Of a DNA stretch of 64,000 nt, positions 1 to 8,377 are shown piece after piece. The notes below the pieces were generated by a model. The model was not told the origin of the DNA. It saw only the letters and a list, made by a program, of their open reading frames with translations, and did no database searches. The stretch is from positions 248,001 through 312,000 of the forward strand of contig CAWBCC010000009.1 in assembly GCA_963787185.1 (NCBI GenBank), written 5' to 3'. The stretch's first letter is position 1. The number at the start of each line of letters is the position of its first letter. The position numbers were made by a program, and so were the translations under genes. The DNA comes from JAJXZP01 sp963787185. GTDB taxonomy: Bacteria; Spirochaetota; Spirochaetia; Treponematales; Rectinemataceae.

Positions 1-311
1 CGCATATAGAGGGCGGCGGCGAAGGCCGCAAGATCGCATACCACACCTCCGCCTATCCCCGCTATCGCCGAATCTCTCCGGAGTCCGAGGCTGGCCGCCC
101 GTTCCAGAATCTTACCCACGATGTCCCAGCGCTTCGAGGCTTCTCCCGGCTCGACGACGAAGGTCTTGGAATCGTTCAGAGGGAGCAGTTTTACACTGTT
201 TGCGTCGGCGACGAAAAGAGATACGTTGTCCAGCACCGCTTCCGAAGTTTCGAAAGAGAGGACATGACTCTCTCTCCCGCCTACGCTGAACTCGACCAAT
301 TGTGACGGCAC
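1..311 (-). CDS. aroB: 3-dehydroquinate synthase, N-terminal part (runs off the window)
   Basis: The first 103 codons of a 3-dehydroquinate synthase, the cytoplasmic NAD-dependent enzyme that cyclises DAHP in the second shikimate step. The support is the glycine-rich NAD-binding signature GGGVVCDLAAF near residues 88-98, at the usual distance from the N-terminus. The GTG start at 309-311 is chosen because AAAGG lies about 8 nt upstream and the gene then begins 2 nt after the stop of the ArsR gene, implying one transcript. No stop interrupts the frame to base 1. The position usually held by Gly in GGGVVGDL is Cys here, which occurs in some family members. DHQS-like cyclases such as 2-deoxy-scyllo-inosose synthase cannot be excluded from this fragment. 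Confidence 0.82.
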   Translation of the reverse strand, partial: MPSQLVEFSVGGRESHVLSFETSEAVLDNVSLFVADANSVKLLPLNDSKTFVVEPGEASKRWDIVGKILERAASLGLRRDSAIAGIGGGVVCDLAAFAAALYM

Positions 312-313
312 GC

Positions 314-667
314 TCAGACCTTTTGCAGTGCGTCGTGATCCTTCATGACCTTGGAAACGATGTCCCTGATGAAAGGATCGATAATGGAATAGACACGGCG
401 GGTTTTCTGGACCTCGGCCGAGACGATGCCGTATTCCTTGAGGATGGCGAGATGCTGCGAAATGACGGGTTGAGGCTGCTTGAGGCAGCGCCAGAGATCG
501 GTGACGCAGGGATCGGCCTCGCGGGCAATGAGACAGAGAAGTCTGAGCCTGATCGGATGGCCGACGGCCTTGAGTTTTCGCGCATATTCGGAAATGAAGG
601 TTTCGTCGCAGGAATAGGGATCATCTGGCATACCTTGAGTAGTACACGATTTTAAAACCTTTTTCAA
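314..667 (-). CDS. ArsR/SmtB-family transcriptional repressor
   Basis: A 117-residue winged-helix protein of ArsR/SmtB type. The family region spans about residues 28-100: a helix with KLKAVGHPIRLRLLCLI, the recognition helix region QPQPVISQHLAILKEYGIV, and a beta wing around TRRVYSI. Such dimers bind short inverted repeats and release DNA on an effector. No obvious metal-site CxCxxC pair in the helix is present, although Cys 8, 20, 45, 54 and 61 occur. The start is TTG at 665-667 because AGGAAAG sits 8 nt upstream. A later ATG at codon 13 has AAGG only about 2 nt away. The start codon lies inside a 9-bp palindrome (666-689), a plausible operator for autoregulation. It lies just upstream of aroB in the same transcription unit. 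Confidence 0.85.
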   Translation of the reverse strand: MKKVLKSCTTQGMPDDPYSCDETFISEYARKLKAVGHPIRLRLLCLIAREADPCVTDLWRCLKQPQPVISQHLAILKEYGIVSAEVQKTRRVYSIIDPFIRDIVSKVMKDHDALQKV

Positions 668-689
668 TATCTAGTCTTTCCTAGATATT
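666..689. promoter_or_regulatory. Perfect 9-bp palindrome at the start of the ArsR gene
   Basis: AATATCTAG at 666-674 is followed by a 6-nt spacer and the exact reverse complement CTAGATATT at 681-689. It is AT-rich against a GC-rich background and covers the ArsR TTG start and its ribosome binding site. ArsR-type repressors commonly bind imperfect AT-rich dyads of this size, so an autoregulatory operator is the simplest reading; this is inference. Confidence 0.45.
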
Positions 690-730
690 TGAGCCAATTT
701 CAAAACCCGGTTGATTTTGAAATTGGCTCA
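690..730. repeat. Perfect 16-bp inverted repeat between the receiver-PilZ and ArsR genes
   Basis: TGAGCCAATTTCAAAA at 690-705 is matched exactly by its reverse complement at 715-730 with a 9-nt loop. It starts 6 nt after the stop of the upstream minus-strand gene, so it could fold as a strong RNA hairpin at that gene's 3' end. No U-run follows on the minus strand, so it is not a standard intrinsic terminator. It abuts the 666-689 palindrome without a gap, so it could also belong to the ArsR regulatory region. Confidence 0.5.
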
Positions 731-736
731 TGCTCC

Positions 737-1486
737 CTAAATGGAGTCTTTGCCCTGTTCCAGCAGTGCGCGCATTTCCCGCTCCGGACAGGAGGCGAGA
801 TAGTTTTCCAGAAAGGCGCGGTCCTCGACGGCCATCTCGGCTATGGACAGTCCGAGAACTCTGTCCGATCGAACCACCTCGCAGGAAAGCGAGAGGATTC
901 GGTCCCCGACGCGAAGCGAGCAATCCTCGATCCTGCCGCCCGGCTCGAGGTCCGCGACCAGAGCAGGGATGTCGGGTAAGAAGGAAATCCCCGCGAGAGA
1001 GACGGTCTCGAGGCGTCCCGCCACCGGGGAGAAGCTGAGCGGGTGTGCGAACATGAAATCCAGCCTGTCCCAGGCCGAAGGAGCGACGCGTTCGGCGCTG
1101 CGGGATTCCTCGACGGTCACGTATCGTTTGAGCAGGTGTTGAAACTGTGTTTGCTCATGTCTGTCATCGAGATTGTCGCGGACGACGCCGTTTACGCCGA
1201 TGTGGACGGCCTTGGCGGCCTCTTCGAAAGGAAAGAGCTCTCCCTTCAACAGCACGATCACGCAGGCGTCCTTGCCCCATTTCGCGCGTGCGACTTGAGT
1301 GAGGATCTTCCAATGGCGCGGAAAGTCTCGTGCGCTCACTATGATGGCGTTGGGCTCGATTTCTTCGAGATTGTCGAGGGCCTTGAGGGGACTCCGGTAG
1401 CGGACGGCCTCGAAACCCAGAGGACGAAGATAAAATCTGGCTATATCGGCTATGCGGTCGTTCTCGATCAAAAGAAGCGCCTTCAT
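737..1486 (-). CDS. Degenerate receiver domain plus PilZ-like domain protein
   Basis: A 249-residue protein. Residues 1-120 read as a response-regulator receiver fold (KALLLIENDR at the N-terminus), but the strand that should carry the phospho-acceptor aspartate reads AIIVSARDFPR, with Ser at that point. Residues about 150-240 look like a PilZ beta-barrel: VSLAGISF in place of the D/NxSxxG loop, then a CEVVRSD strand and a closing helix ENYLASC. The RxxxR c-di-GMP motif is not obvious. The ATG at 1486 overlaps the upstream stop by 4 bp (ATGA), so translation is coupled; an upstream in-frame start is rejected for that reason. The role is unknown, perhaps a phosphorylation-independent regulator. 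Confidence 0.6.
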   Translation of the reverse strand: MKALLLIENDRIADIARFYLRPLGFEAVRYRSPLKALDNLEEIEPNAIIVSARDFPRHWKILTQVARAKWGKDACVIVLLKGELFPFEEAAKAVHIGVNGVVRDNLDDRHEQTQFQHLLKRYVTVEESRSAERVAPSAWDRLDFMFAHPLSFSPVAGRLETVSLAGISFLPDIPALVADLEPGGRIEDCSLRVGDRILSLSCEVVRSDRVLGLSIAEMAVEDRAFLENYLASCPEREMRALLEQGKDSI

Positions 1487-2565
1487 TCTACGCCCTTGTT
1501 GAGCACGGTATAGCCGACGATATACCACACACCGTCGCGGCGTTCGAGCTGGTAGGTATATTCCTTGACGAGGCGCAATTGATGATCCTGAAATTTCTCC
1601 AGTACCCGCACGGTGCCGCGATACGGCGTGTAATTGGTCTCGATGATTTCGAAGTCATAGGGCTGGACGACTATATCCTTGTCGACGACATCGGATTGGA
1701 GGTCGTCCCTGAAGCGCGCTATCATTCGGCGCTGGCCTGCGTCCGACTGTCTGTCGTAGATGGTCCTTTGATCCGGATTTCGCGTCAAGAGAGCCTCGAG
1801 GTCGAGGTAGAGAAAGAATTGATTCCAAAGTCCCTTTTGCCGCGCTACGATCGTGCGCCGCACCACCTCGTCGGGCGGCAGAGCCTCCGCTTTCAATGCT
1901 TCTCCCGTCTCTTGATTGATCATATCGAGAGCGGGGGGCAGCCCCGGAGAGGGCCTGACGGAGAGAAGGAGAATATTTGATACGACCGCAGGAGGGGCAT
2001 CGGATCCGACCAATCCGGGGTAAAAGCCGGCCGTAACCGTATAGGTTCCCGGCCCGTCGATGTGGACGTAGCGTTCGAGCCGCTCTATGAATGAATACTC
2101 CTCGCCGGGTTTGATCGCGAGCTCCCTATAGAGCACAGGCTTCGATTCCCCGAGGGCCAGTTTGTAGGAATCGCTCGCGTCGAGCAGGCGGTTCGTAGGC
2201 GTGCGAGCCTCGAACGTCAGACTATAGATTTTGTCGTCCGCGAGCCTGAATCTGTATGTCGAGTCGCCTTCGTTCGCGATGGTGACCTTGATCGGTATTT
2301 CGCTCTCGGGGAAATAAATTCTCTTGTCGAAAAACCGAATCGAAAGCGTTACCGCGGAAGAGGTTACCGTCGAGGCGCCCATCGTCGTCGAGCCCGTTCC
2401 CGTGAGATACGGCGTCTGACCGACAGCCTGAAGAGCTTGCGTTCCGGCGGCGGAGTCCTGAGCGCTCGCCAGGAAAGCGCAGAGAATACACAGAGCGGAG
2501 ACCAGCAAGGCCGGATTCGCGCGGACTATAACCTGTGCCGGGGCGGAAGCTGACTTCGTGCGCAT
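1483..2565 (-). CDS. Secreted protein of unknown function
   Basis: About 360 residues with a signal peptide: a basic start (MRTKSASAPAQVIVR), a hydrophobic run LLVSALCILCAFLASA and a likely cleavage after ASA. The mature part begins with a beta-rich region (FDKRIYFPESEIPIKVTI) resembling an immunoglobulin-like domain and ends with a mixed alpha/beta region in which WYIVGY is the last strand. No catalytic motif is seen. The ATG at 2565 is chosen because it directly precedes the signal peptide; GAAGGAG lies 13 nt upstream, and GTG at 2568 is an alternative with better spacing. It is divergent from mfd and is the first gene of the minus-strand run to aroB. Periplasmic or outer-membrane-associated location is inferred. 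Confidence 0.6.
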   Translation of the reverse strand: MRTKSASAPAQVIVRANPALLVSALCILCAFLASAQDSAAGTQALQAVGQTPYLTGTGSTTMGASTVTSSAVTLSIRFFDKRIYFPESEIPIKVTIANEGDSTYRFRLADDKIYSLTFEARTPTNRLLDASDSYKLALGESKPVLYRELAIKPGEEYSFIERLERYVHIDGPGTYTVTAGFYPGLVGSDAPPAVVSNILLLSVRPSPGLPPALDMINQETGEALKAEALPPDEVVRRTIVARQKGLWNQFFLYLDLEALLTRNPDQRTIYDRQSDAGQRRMIARFRDDLQSDVVDKDIVVQPYDFEIIETNYTPYRGTVRVLEKFQDHQLRLVKEYTYQLERRDGVWYIVGYTVLNKGVE

Positions 2566-2607
2566 CACGGCTCTGGGGCTCCTTCGATCTGGAACAAATG
2601 GGCCGGT

Positions 2608-2624
2608 CCGACATATACTGTCGG
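2608..2624. promoter_or_regulatory. Dyad CCGACA-N5-TGTCGG overlapping a -10-like box
   Basis: A perfect 6-bp inverted repeat with a 5-nt spacer lies in the 92-bp divergent region between the secreted-protein gene and mfd. It encloses TATACT (2614-2619), which could serve as a plus-strand -10 for mfd with a weak GGAACA 17 nt upstream. An operator at the mfd promoter is possible but unproven. Confidence 0.3.
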
Positions 2625-2657
2625 CCTTGGAATCCATCCCTTGATTGTCGGAATGTT

Positions 2658-5600
2658 ATGATGAATACCTTACACCCGCAAGCGGTACTGGAGCGTCTTC
2701 GCGCTTTCGCCCCCCTCGAAGCCCTGGCGCAGAGGGTAGAGAAGGGACCCTTCCCCATAGACCTGTCCGAGGCCGAAGGCCCCTTCGCCGCCGTGATCGT
2801 GGCGGAGCTCGCCGCAAAGATCCCGGGACCCATTCTCGTCGTCGCACCGACGGACCAGGAAGCCGAGTCTCTGGAAAACGACCTCGACCTTTTCGGTATT
2901 TCGACCAACGCGCTGCCCTGGTGGCGCATGGCCGCCTACCGCGCCGCTCCCCCCCGCGCGCATGTGTTCGGCGAGCGTGCCGCCTGCCTCGCGAGGCTCT
3001 GTCTCGGCGTCTCGAAAGTCGTCGTCGCCAGTCAGCGCGCCTTCGTCACTCCTGTGCCGCCGCGGGAATCCTTCGCCCCACTGGTCTTCGCTCTCGAAGA
3101 AGGCGGAACCATCGATCCCTCGATCGTGGGGGATCGATTGGCCTCCTACGGCTATCTCCGCGTGAGTCGCGTCTCCCTTCCCGGTGAATTCGCCCTGCGC
3201 GGCGAAGTCCTCGATGTCTACATGCCGGGAGAGTCCGAAGCCGTCCGTATCGTCTTCGAGTACGATCGCATCGACCGCATTTCCACTTTCGATCCGGTGG
3301 CCCAATCGGCCACCTCCAGACCCGGCAGAATCGCGCTGCGGCCCATGAAGGAACTCGTCTGGGACGAGGAACGCGTCGCGCTTCTCGCCGGCATTCTGCC
3401 GACTCTCCCCGGCTGCGTCGGAAGGGAAGGCGCGCTTCTCGAAGAGCTGGCGGAGAAGGGCGAGACCAAAGGAGAAGAATACTGGTACCCCCTCGTCCAC
3501 GAGCGCGGAAAGAACGGCAGGCCCGGTTCCATTCTGGACTACGTCGGATCGGAGGGGCTGGTGGTACTCCTGGACAGGGAACGTCTTTTGGCCCAGGAAG
3601 AGGCCGCTCGCAAGGAATATGCCGGACTCTATCGGAATGCCCTGCACGAAGGACCGGTTCCACCGCCCGAGCGCTGCCTCCATTCCTTTTCGGCTCTCGA
3701 AGCCGAGGCCGGCGGCCGCGCGATGGACTCGACCGAGGGGCATCAGGGTCGGAATACGGGGCGCGACGGCCCGATTCTCGTCAGAACCTTCGCCCTGAGG
3801 GATGCGGAACGCGATCTGAGGCTTCGGATGGAGGTAGAACAACCCCGGTCCTTCTTCGGAAACGTCCGGTATTTCAAGGAAGAGCTAGCCAATCTGATCA
3901 AGGCGGGCTACGAGGTATTCATTTTCGCCGAGACGGATATCCAGGCCGAGCGGATCGCCGGTCTCCTCAAAGAATATCCCGTGCTCGTCGGCGTCGGCGG
4001 ACTTTCCGCCGGTTTCACCGTCCCCAGCCTCAAGCTGATCGTCGTCCAGGAAAACGAGATTTTCGGCCGCAGAAAGCGAATTCCTAAGTCCGTCAAAACC
4101 GCGCGATCGGTGGCCATCGATACTTTCGTGGAGCTTTCCCCCGGCGATTACGTGGTCCACGTGAACTACGGCATCGGCCGCTTTTCCGCAATCGAACGCA
4201 TGAAGGTGCTCGGCCTCGAACGCGATTACATCAAGATCGAATACGCCGACGACGAAGTCGTTTTCGTCCCCATCGAGCAGGCCAACCTGGTTCAGCGCTA
4301 CATCGGGAACGAGGGCGAGGAACCGCGCCTGGACAAACTCGGCTCCAAGTCCTGGGAGAGCCGAAAGGCCAAGGTGCGCGCCTCGGTCGAGCAGCTCGCC
4401 GAACGGTTGATCCGCATCTACGCGCGCCGTCGGACGGCGCGGGGCTTCGCTTTCCCTCCCGACGGAGAGTGGCAGCTCGCCTTCGAGGCCGCCTTCCCCT
4501 ATGAAGAGACGATCGACCAGCTCCGCTGCATCGAAGAGGTCAAGGCCGACATGGAGAGCGACAAGCCCATGGATCGGCTCATCTGCGGCGACGTCGGCTA
4601 TGGGAAGACGGAAATCGCCATGCGAGCGATATTCAAGGCCGCGGCCGCGGGAAAGCAGGTGGCTTTTCTCGCCCCGACCACGATTCTGGCGGAGCAGCAC
4701 TTCGAGAACCTCAGGGAAAGGATCGGCGAGTTTCCCCTCGAGATGTCCATGCTCTCGCGCCTCGTAGAACGCAAGGAGCAGCGAAAAACCCTCGTTGCGC
4801 TGAAAGAGGGCAAGGCGGATATCGTCGTCGGCACCCACCGCCTCTTGCAGAAGGACGTCGAGTTCAAGGACCTCGGCCTCCTCGTCATCGACGAGGAGCA
4901 GCGCTTCGGCGTCAAGGACAAGGAACGGCTCAAGGAGATCAAGGCGAGCGTCGACTGCCTCACGCTCACCGCGACCCCCATCCCGCGCACGCTCCACATG
5001 TCGCTGCTTAAAATCAGGGACATGTCCGTTCTCAATACTCCGCCCGTCAACAGGCATCCCATCGAAACGGTCGTGGAAGAGTTCAACCCCGACATCATCG
5101 CCGAGGCGATTCGAAAGGAAATCGCGCGGGGGGGTCAGATCTTCTATCTCCACAACCGCATCGAGAGTCTCGAGGAAGTGAGAGCCTTTCTCCAGGGCCT
5201 AGCTCCGGAAGTGCTCGTGGATATGGCCCATGGCCGGATGGAAAGCTCAGAGATCGAGGACATCATGCATCGCTTCATCCATGGAGGCTTCCACGTCCTC
5301 GTATCGACCACGATCATCGAAAACGGAATCGATATCCCCAACGTGAATACCATCATCATCGACCGCGCCGATATGTACGGCATTTCGCAGCTGTATCAGC
5401 TGCGCGGGCGCGTCGGCCGCTCCGACCGCGTCGCCTATGCCTATCTCTTCTATCCCGACCGCCGCGCCCTGAACGAACTCGCCATGAAGCGGCTCCAGAT
5501 CATCTCGGACTTCACCGAACTCGGTTCGGGCTTCAAGATCGCCATGAAGGACCTCGAGGTCCGAGGCGCGGGGAATCTCCTCGGGCGAGAACAGTCCGGC

Positions 5601-6131
5601 GACATCTACGCCGTCGGCTTCGATCTGTACCTGAAGCTTCTCGACGATGCGGTTCAGCGCCTTTCCGACTCGCACTACGTCGCCGAAGAGGAACCCTATC
5701 TGGAGCTCGAGTACGCCGGATATATCCCCGAAGGCTACATCGCCCAGCCCACACTCAAGATGGAGATCTATAAAAAGATAGCGGGCATACTCACTCAAGG
5801 AGATCTCGATTTCCTTTACCAGGAGTTGGCCGACCGTTTCGGACCTCTGCCGGACGAAGTCCAATCGCTTCTCTCGCTCGCCGAAATTCGGGTGATCTGC
5901 CGACGCCTGTCGGTCGCGAACCTCAAGGAGCGGGGCGGCAGCGTCACGGTCGAGTTCTCCAAGGTGGCCAAGATTTCCGTGGAGCGCCTGGTGCGCCTGA
6001 TCCGCGAAGGCGGCGGAAGGATCAAGCTCGACCCCAAGCGGCCGAATGTCCTCGTCATCCACACGGGAAGCATCGGCTTGCGCGAAAAAAGCGAGTTTAT
6101 CCGCGAGCGTCTTGCGAGCCTTTTGATTTGA
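2658..6131 (+). CDS. mfd: Transcription-repair coupling factor Mfd
   Basis: About 1157 residues, close to the usual 1150. Mfd recognises RNA polymerase stalled at DNA lesions, pushes it off with a RecG-like translocase and recruits UvrA. Visible parts in order: the UvrB-like N-terminal module; the RNA-polymerase-interacting (CarD-like) domain beginning SPGDYVVHVNYGIGRF near residue 495; the helicase core with Walker A GDVGYGKTE near 643, DEEQ near 744 and motif III LTATPIPRT; then the ENGIDIPNVNTII and QLYQLRGRVGRS motifs and a C-terminal UvrA-interaction module. The start is one of two adjacent ATGs at 2658 or 2661. The frame extends upstream, but homology begins only here. Confidence 0.96.
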   Translation: MMNTLHPQAVLERLRAFAPLEALAQRVEKGPFPIDLSEAEGPFAAVIVAELAAKIPGPILVVAPTDQEAESLENDLDLFGISTNALPWWRMAAYRAAPPRAHVFGERAACLARLCLGVSKVVVASQRAFVTPVPPRESFAPLVFALEEGGTIDPSIVGDRLASYGYLRVSRVSLPGEFALRGEVLDVYMPGESEAVRIVFEYDRIDRISTFDPVAQSATSRPGRIALRPMKELVWDEERVALLAGILPTLPGCVGREGALLEELAEKGETKGEEYWYPLVHERGKNGRPGSILDYVGSEGLVVLLDRERLLAQEEAARKEYAGLYRNALHEGPVPPPERCLHSFSALEAEAGGRAMDSTEGHQGRNTGRDGPILVRTFALRDAERDLRLRMEVEQPRSFFGNVRYFKEELANLIKAGYEVFIFAETDIQAERIAGLLKEYPVLVGVGGLSAGFTVPSLKLIVVQENEIFGRRKRIPKSVKTARSVAIDTFVELSPGDYVVHVNYGIGRFSAIERMKVLGLERDYIKIEYADDEVVFVPIEQANLVQRYIGNEGEEPRLDKLGSKSWESRKAKVRASVEQLAERLIRIYARRRTARGFAFPPDGEWQLAFEAAFPYEETIDQLRCIEEVKADMESDKPMDRLICGDVGYGKTEIAMRAIFKAAAAGKQVAFLAPTTILAEQHFENLRERIGEFPLEMSMLSRLVERKEQRKTLVALKEGKADIVVGTHRLLQKDVEFKDLGLLVIDEEQRFGVKDKERLKEIKASVDCLTLTATPIPRTLHMSLLKIRDMSVLNTPPVNRHPIETVVEEFNPDIIAEAIRKEIARGGQIFYLHNRIESLEEVRAFLQGLAPEVLVDMAHGRMESSEIEDIMHRFIHGGFHVLVSTTIIENGIDIPNVNTIIIDRADMYGISQLYQLRGRVGRSDRVAYAYLFYPDRRALNELAMKRLQIISDFTELGSGFKIAMKDLEVRGAGNLLGREQSGDIYAVGFDLYLKLLDDAVQRLSDSHYVAEEEPYLELEYAGYIPEGYIAQPTLKMEIYKKIAGILTQGDLDFLYQELADRFGPLPDEVQSLLSLAEIRVICRRLSVANLKERGGSVTVEFSKVAKISVERLVRLIREGGGRIKLDPKRPNVLVIHTGSIGLREKSEFIRERLASLLI

Positions 6132-6148
6132 AGGGCAGGAGATGCCTC

Positions 6149-7762
6149 ATGTCGTTTTATAAGATCGACCAATTGGCCCTGCCGCTCGGCGTTCCGGAGA
6201 CCGATCTCGAGCGCCGCGTCGCCGCCGTTCTTCGCATCCGGCCGGAGGAGCTTGCCGGATACAGAATCGAACGGAAGTCGGTGGATGCCCGCGACAAGAG
6301 TTCGATTCATCTGGTCTATGGAATAGTCGCGGAGACGAGAAGCGAAGTGCGCGTGAGCCGGCTCCATGGCTCGGTACGAGGCGCCGAAAAGCGCGAATGC
6401 TATGTCTTTCCCGCCCCCGGCGCCGGGCTCGATCATCGCCCCGTCGTCGTCGGCGCGGGGCCGGCAGGTCTGTTCTGCGCGCTTACGATGGCCGAGCAGG
6501 GATTCAGACCCCTCGTCCTCGAACGGGGAGACGATGTCGAATCCAGGAGCAGAGCGGTCGAAGCCTTTTTCGGCTCGGGTCGGCTCGACCTCGAATCCAA
6601 TATTCAGTTCGGCGAGGGCGGCGCGGGCACCTATTCCGACGGGAAATTGACCACGCAGGTGAATGACCCGCACAAGCGCAATCTCAAGGTTCTGGAGGAG
6701 CTCATCGAGGCGGGCGCGCCGCCGGAGATCGTCTATAGCTCCAAGCCCCACATCGGCACGGACTATCTCGTCCGCGTAGTGAAGAATCTTCGCGCGAAGA
6801 TAGAGAGTCTCGGCGGCGAGGTCCGTTTCCGGAGCAGGGTCGAATCGCTCGTGCTCGGCGAAGGCCGTGCGCTCGGCCTCCGGATCGCGGGCGCGAGCGG
6901 GTCCATTGATGCGAAAGCGATCGTCCTCGCTCTGGGCCACAGCGCCCGCGACAGTTTTCGATACCTCTCTTCGCTAGGCCTCCCCATGGAACAGAAGCCC
7001 TTCGCGATCGGTCTGCGGATCGAACACCCTCAGGAAATGATCTCGCGTTCGCAGTACGGAGACGGTTGGAAGCATCCGTCGCTCCCGGTCGCCGACTACA
7101 AACTCACGCATCGGAGCGCGGAGGGCCGCGGCGTGTACAGCTTCTGCATGTGCCCCGGAGGTTACGTGGTGAATGCGAGCTCGGAGGCCGGGATGGTAGC
7201 CTGCAACGGCATGAGCGATTTCAAGCGCGATTCGCCCAATGCGAACGGAGCCATCGTCGTCACCGTCGGGCCCGAAGACTTTCGCGCCTTCGAGGGTCGA
7301 TCCGAATCGCCCGATGTCCTCGCCGGGATGGAATTCCAGCGCCATTGGGAGGCTCGGGCTTTCTCGGCCGGCGGCGACACCTATGCCATGCCCGTGCAGC
7401 TTCTCGGAGACTTCTTGGCTCGCCGCCCCAGCAGCTCCATCGCCGCGGTAGAGCCGGCCGTCCGCGGGCGCTACGCGTTGGCCGATTTGAACGACTGCCT
7501 GCCCGAGTACGTAGCGTCGGCGATAGGCGAGGGGATTCGGGCTTTCGATCGCAAGGTAAGCGGTTTCGCGCGGGCCGACGCCCCTCTCACCGGCGTGGAG
7601 ACTAGAACGTCCTCCCCGATCCGAATGCTCCGGGACGAATCCTGCCAGAGCAGCATCCGGGGAATCTACCCCTGCGGCGAGGGAGCGGGCTACGCGGGAG
7701 GCATCATGTCTTCGGCGATGGACGGGATTCGCGTGGCCGAGGCGATCGCGGCCGCGGAATGA
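6149..7762 (+). CDS. FAD-dependent oxidoreductase (COG2509-type)
   Basis: A 537-residue flavoprotein of the uncharacterised dehydrogenase family often called NAD(P)/FAD-dependent oxidoreductase. After an N-terminal region of about 95 residues comes the Rossmann FAD site VVVGAGPAGLFCAL near residues 100-113. It is followed by FGEGGAGTYSDGKL, characteristic of this family, and a C-terminal FAD contact GEGAGYAGGIMSSAMDG. Substrate and electron acceptor are unknown. The ATG at 6149 has AGGAG at good spacing and lies 17 nt after mfd, so the two are probably cotranscribed. Confidence 0.88.
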   Translation: MSFYKIDQLALPLGVPETDLERRVAAVLRIRPEELAGYRIERKSVDARDKSSIHLVYGIVAETRSEVRVSRLHGSVRGAEKRECYVFPAPGAGLDHRPVVVGAGPAGLFCALTMAEQGFRPLVLERGDDVESRSRAVEAFFGSGRLDLESNIQFGEGGAGTYSDGKLTTQVNDPHKRNLKVLEELIEAGAPPEIVYSSKPHIGTDYLVRVVKNLRAKIESLGGEVRFRSRVESLVLGEGRALGLRIAGASGSIDAKAIVLALGHSARDSFRYLSSLGLPMEQKPFAIGLRIEHPQEMISRSQYGDGWKHPSLPVADYKLTHRSAEGRGVYSFCMCPGGYVVNASSEAGMVACNGMSDFKRDSPNANGAIVVTVGPEDFRAFEGRSESPDVLAGMEFQRHWEARAFSAGGDTYAMPVQLLGDFLARRPSSSIAAVEPAVRGRYALADLNDCLPEYVASAIGEGIRAFDRKVSGFARADAPLTGVETRTSSPIRMLRDESCQSSIRGIYPCGEGAGYAGGIMSSAMDGIRVAEAIAAAE

Positions 7763-7776
7763 AACCGGAGGGAACC

Positions 7777-8373
7777 ATGAATGGATGTCGGCATGGAACC
7801 CATGCTTTCCGAACGGAGCGGAGAAGTCCCTCGCGGCCGGTCGGCCGGCGCGCGCCGTGTTGCGCTCTGCTGCTTCTCGTCGCGTCGATGCTGGCTCGGC
7901 CGGGGGCCTTCGCCGAAGGAAAGCACTGCGAATACGAAAATGTGGAGCGTCAAATCGCGCTGATGCTGGCCGGCGGGACCGATCTGCGCCTCATCGCCGT
8001 GATCGACGACGAGACCGCGATGGCCGAAGAATCGGAGCTCGTATCGCGGATACGGTCGCTTCTGAGCGCGGCTTTTTCCTCGAACAAGGATTTTGTCCTC
8101 ATATCCGTCGGGAGGCTGAAGGAGCTTGCGGGTGCCCGGGGCAAGGTCGCCTCCGATGCCGAAATCCTCACCCTTTGCGCGGCGAAAGGCGCCACTCTCG
8201 CCCTCATCGTATCGGTCGAGCGCTATGCCTCGGGCGACGGAGAGATGGACGAATCGGCGGCGCGCCTCGTCGATGTGGCCTCGGCTCGCGAACTCGCGCG
8301 CGACGTCGTATGGACCGTCGTCTCCTCGGAGGGGAATCGATCGGTTTTCGTCGACGGCGTGCGCGTCGAGTGA
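7777..8373 (+). CDS. Secreted protein, possible TolB/CsgG-like fold
   Basis: A 198-residue protein with a long basic N-terminus and a hydrophobic segment (CCALLLLVASMLARPGAFA) that looks like a signal peptide cleaved near residue 45. The rest alternates short strands and helices (LRLIAVIDDET, FVLISVGRLKEL, GATLALIVSVERY). This resembles the assembly-factor folds of TolB N-termini and CsgG, a weak structural guess only. The ATG at 7777 follows GGAGGG by 4 nt and is preferred over one 18 nt upstream. It lies 14 nt after the FAD oxidoreductase and converges on the symporter gene. Confidence 0.6.
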   Translation: MNGCRHGTHAFRTERRSPSRPVGRRAPCCALLLLVASMLARPGAFAEGKHCEYENVERQIALMLAGGTDLRLIAVIDDETAMAEESELVSRIRSLLSAAFSSNKDFVLISVGRLKELAGARGKVASDAEILTLCAAKGATLALIVSVERYASGDGEMDESAARLVDVASARELARDVVWTVVSSEGNRSVFVDGVRVE

Positions 8374-8377
8374 ATGG

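Noticed and set aside
2535..2657. mfd starting at 2535
   Set aside because: The extra 41 codons overlap the divergent secreted-protein gene and have no Mfd homology; two ATGs at 2658/2661 fit the conserved N-terminus.
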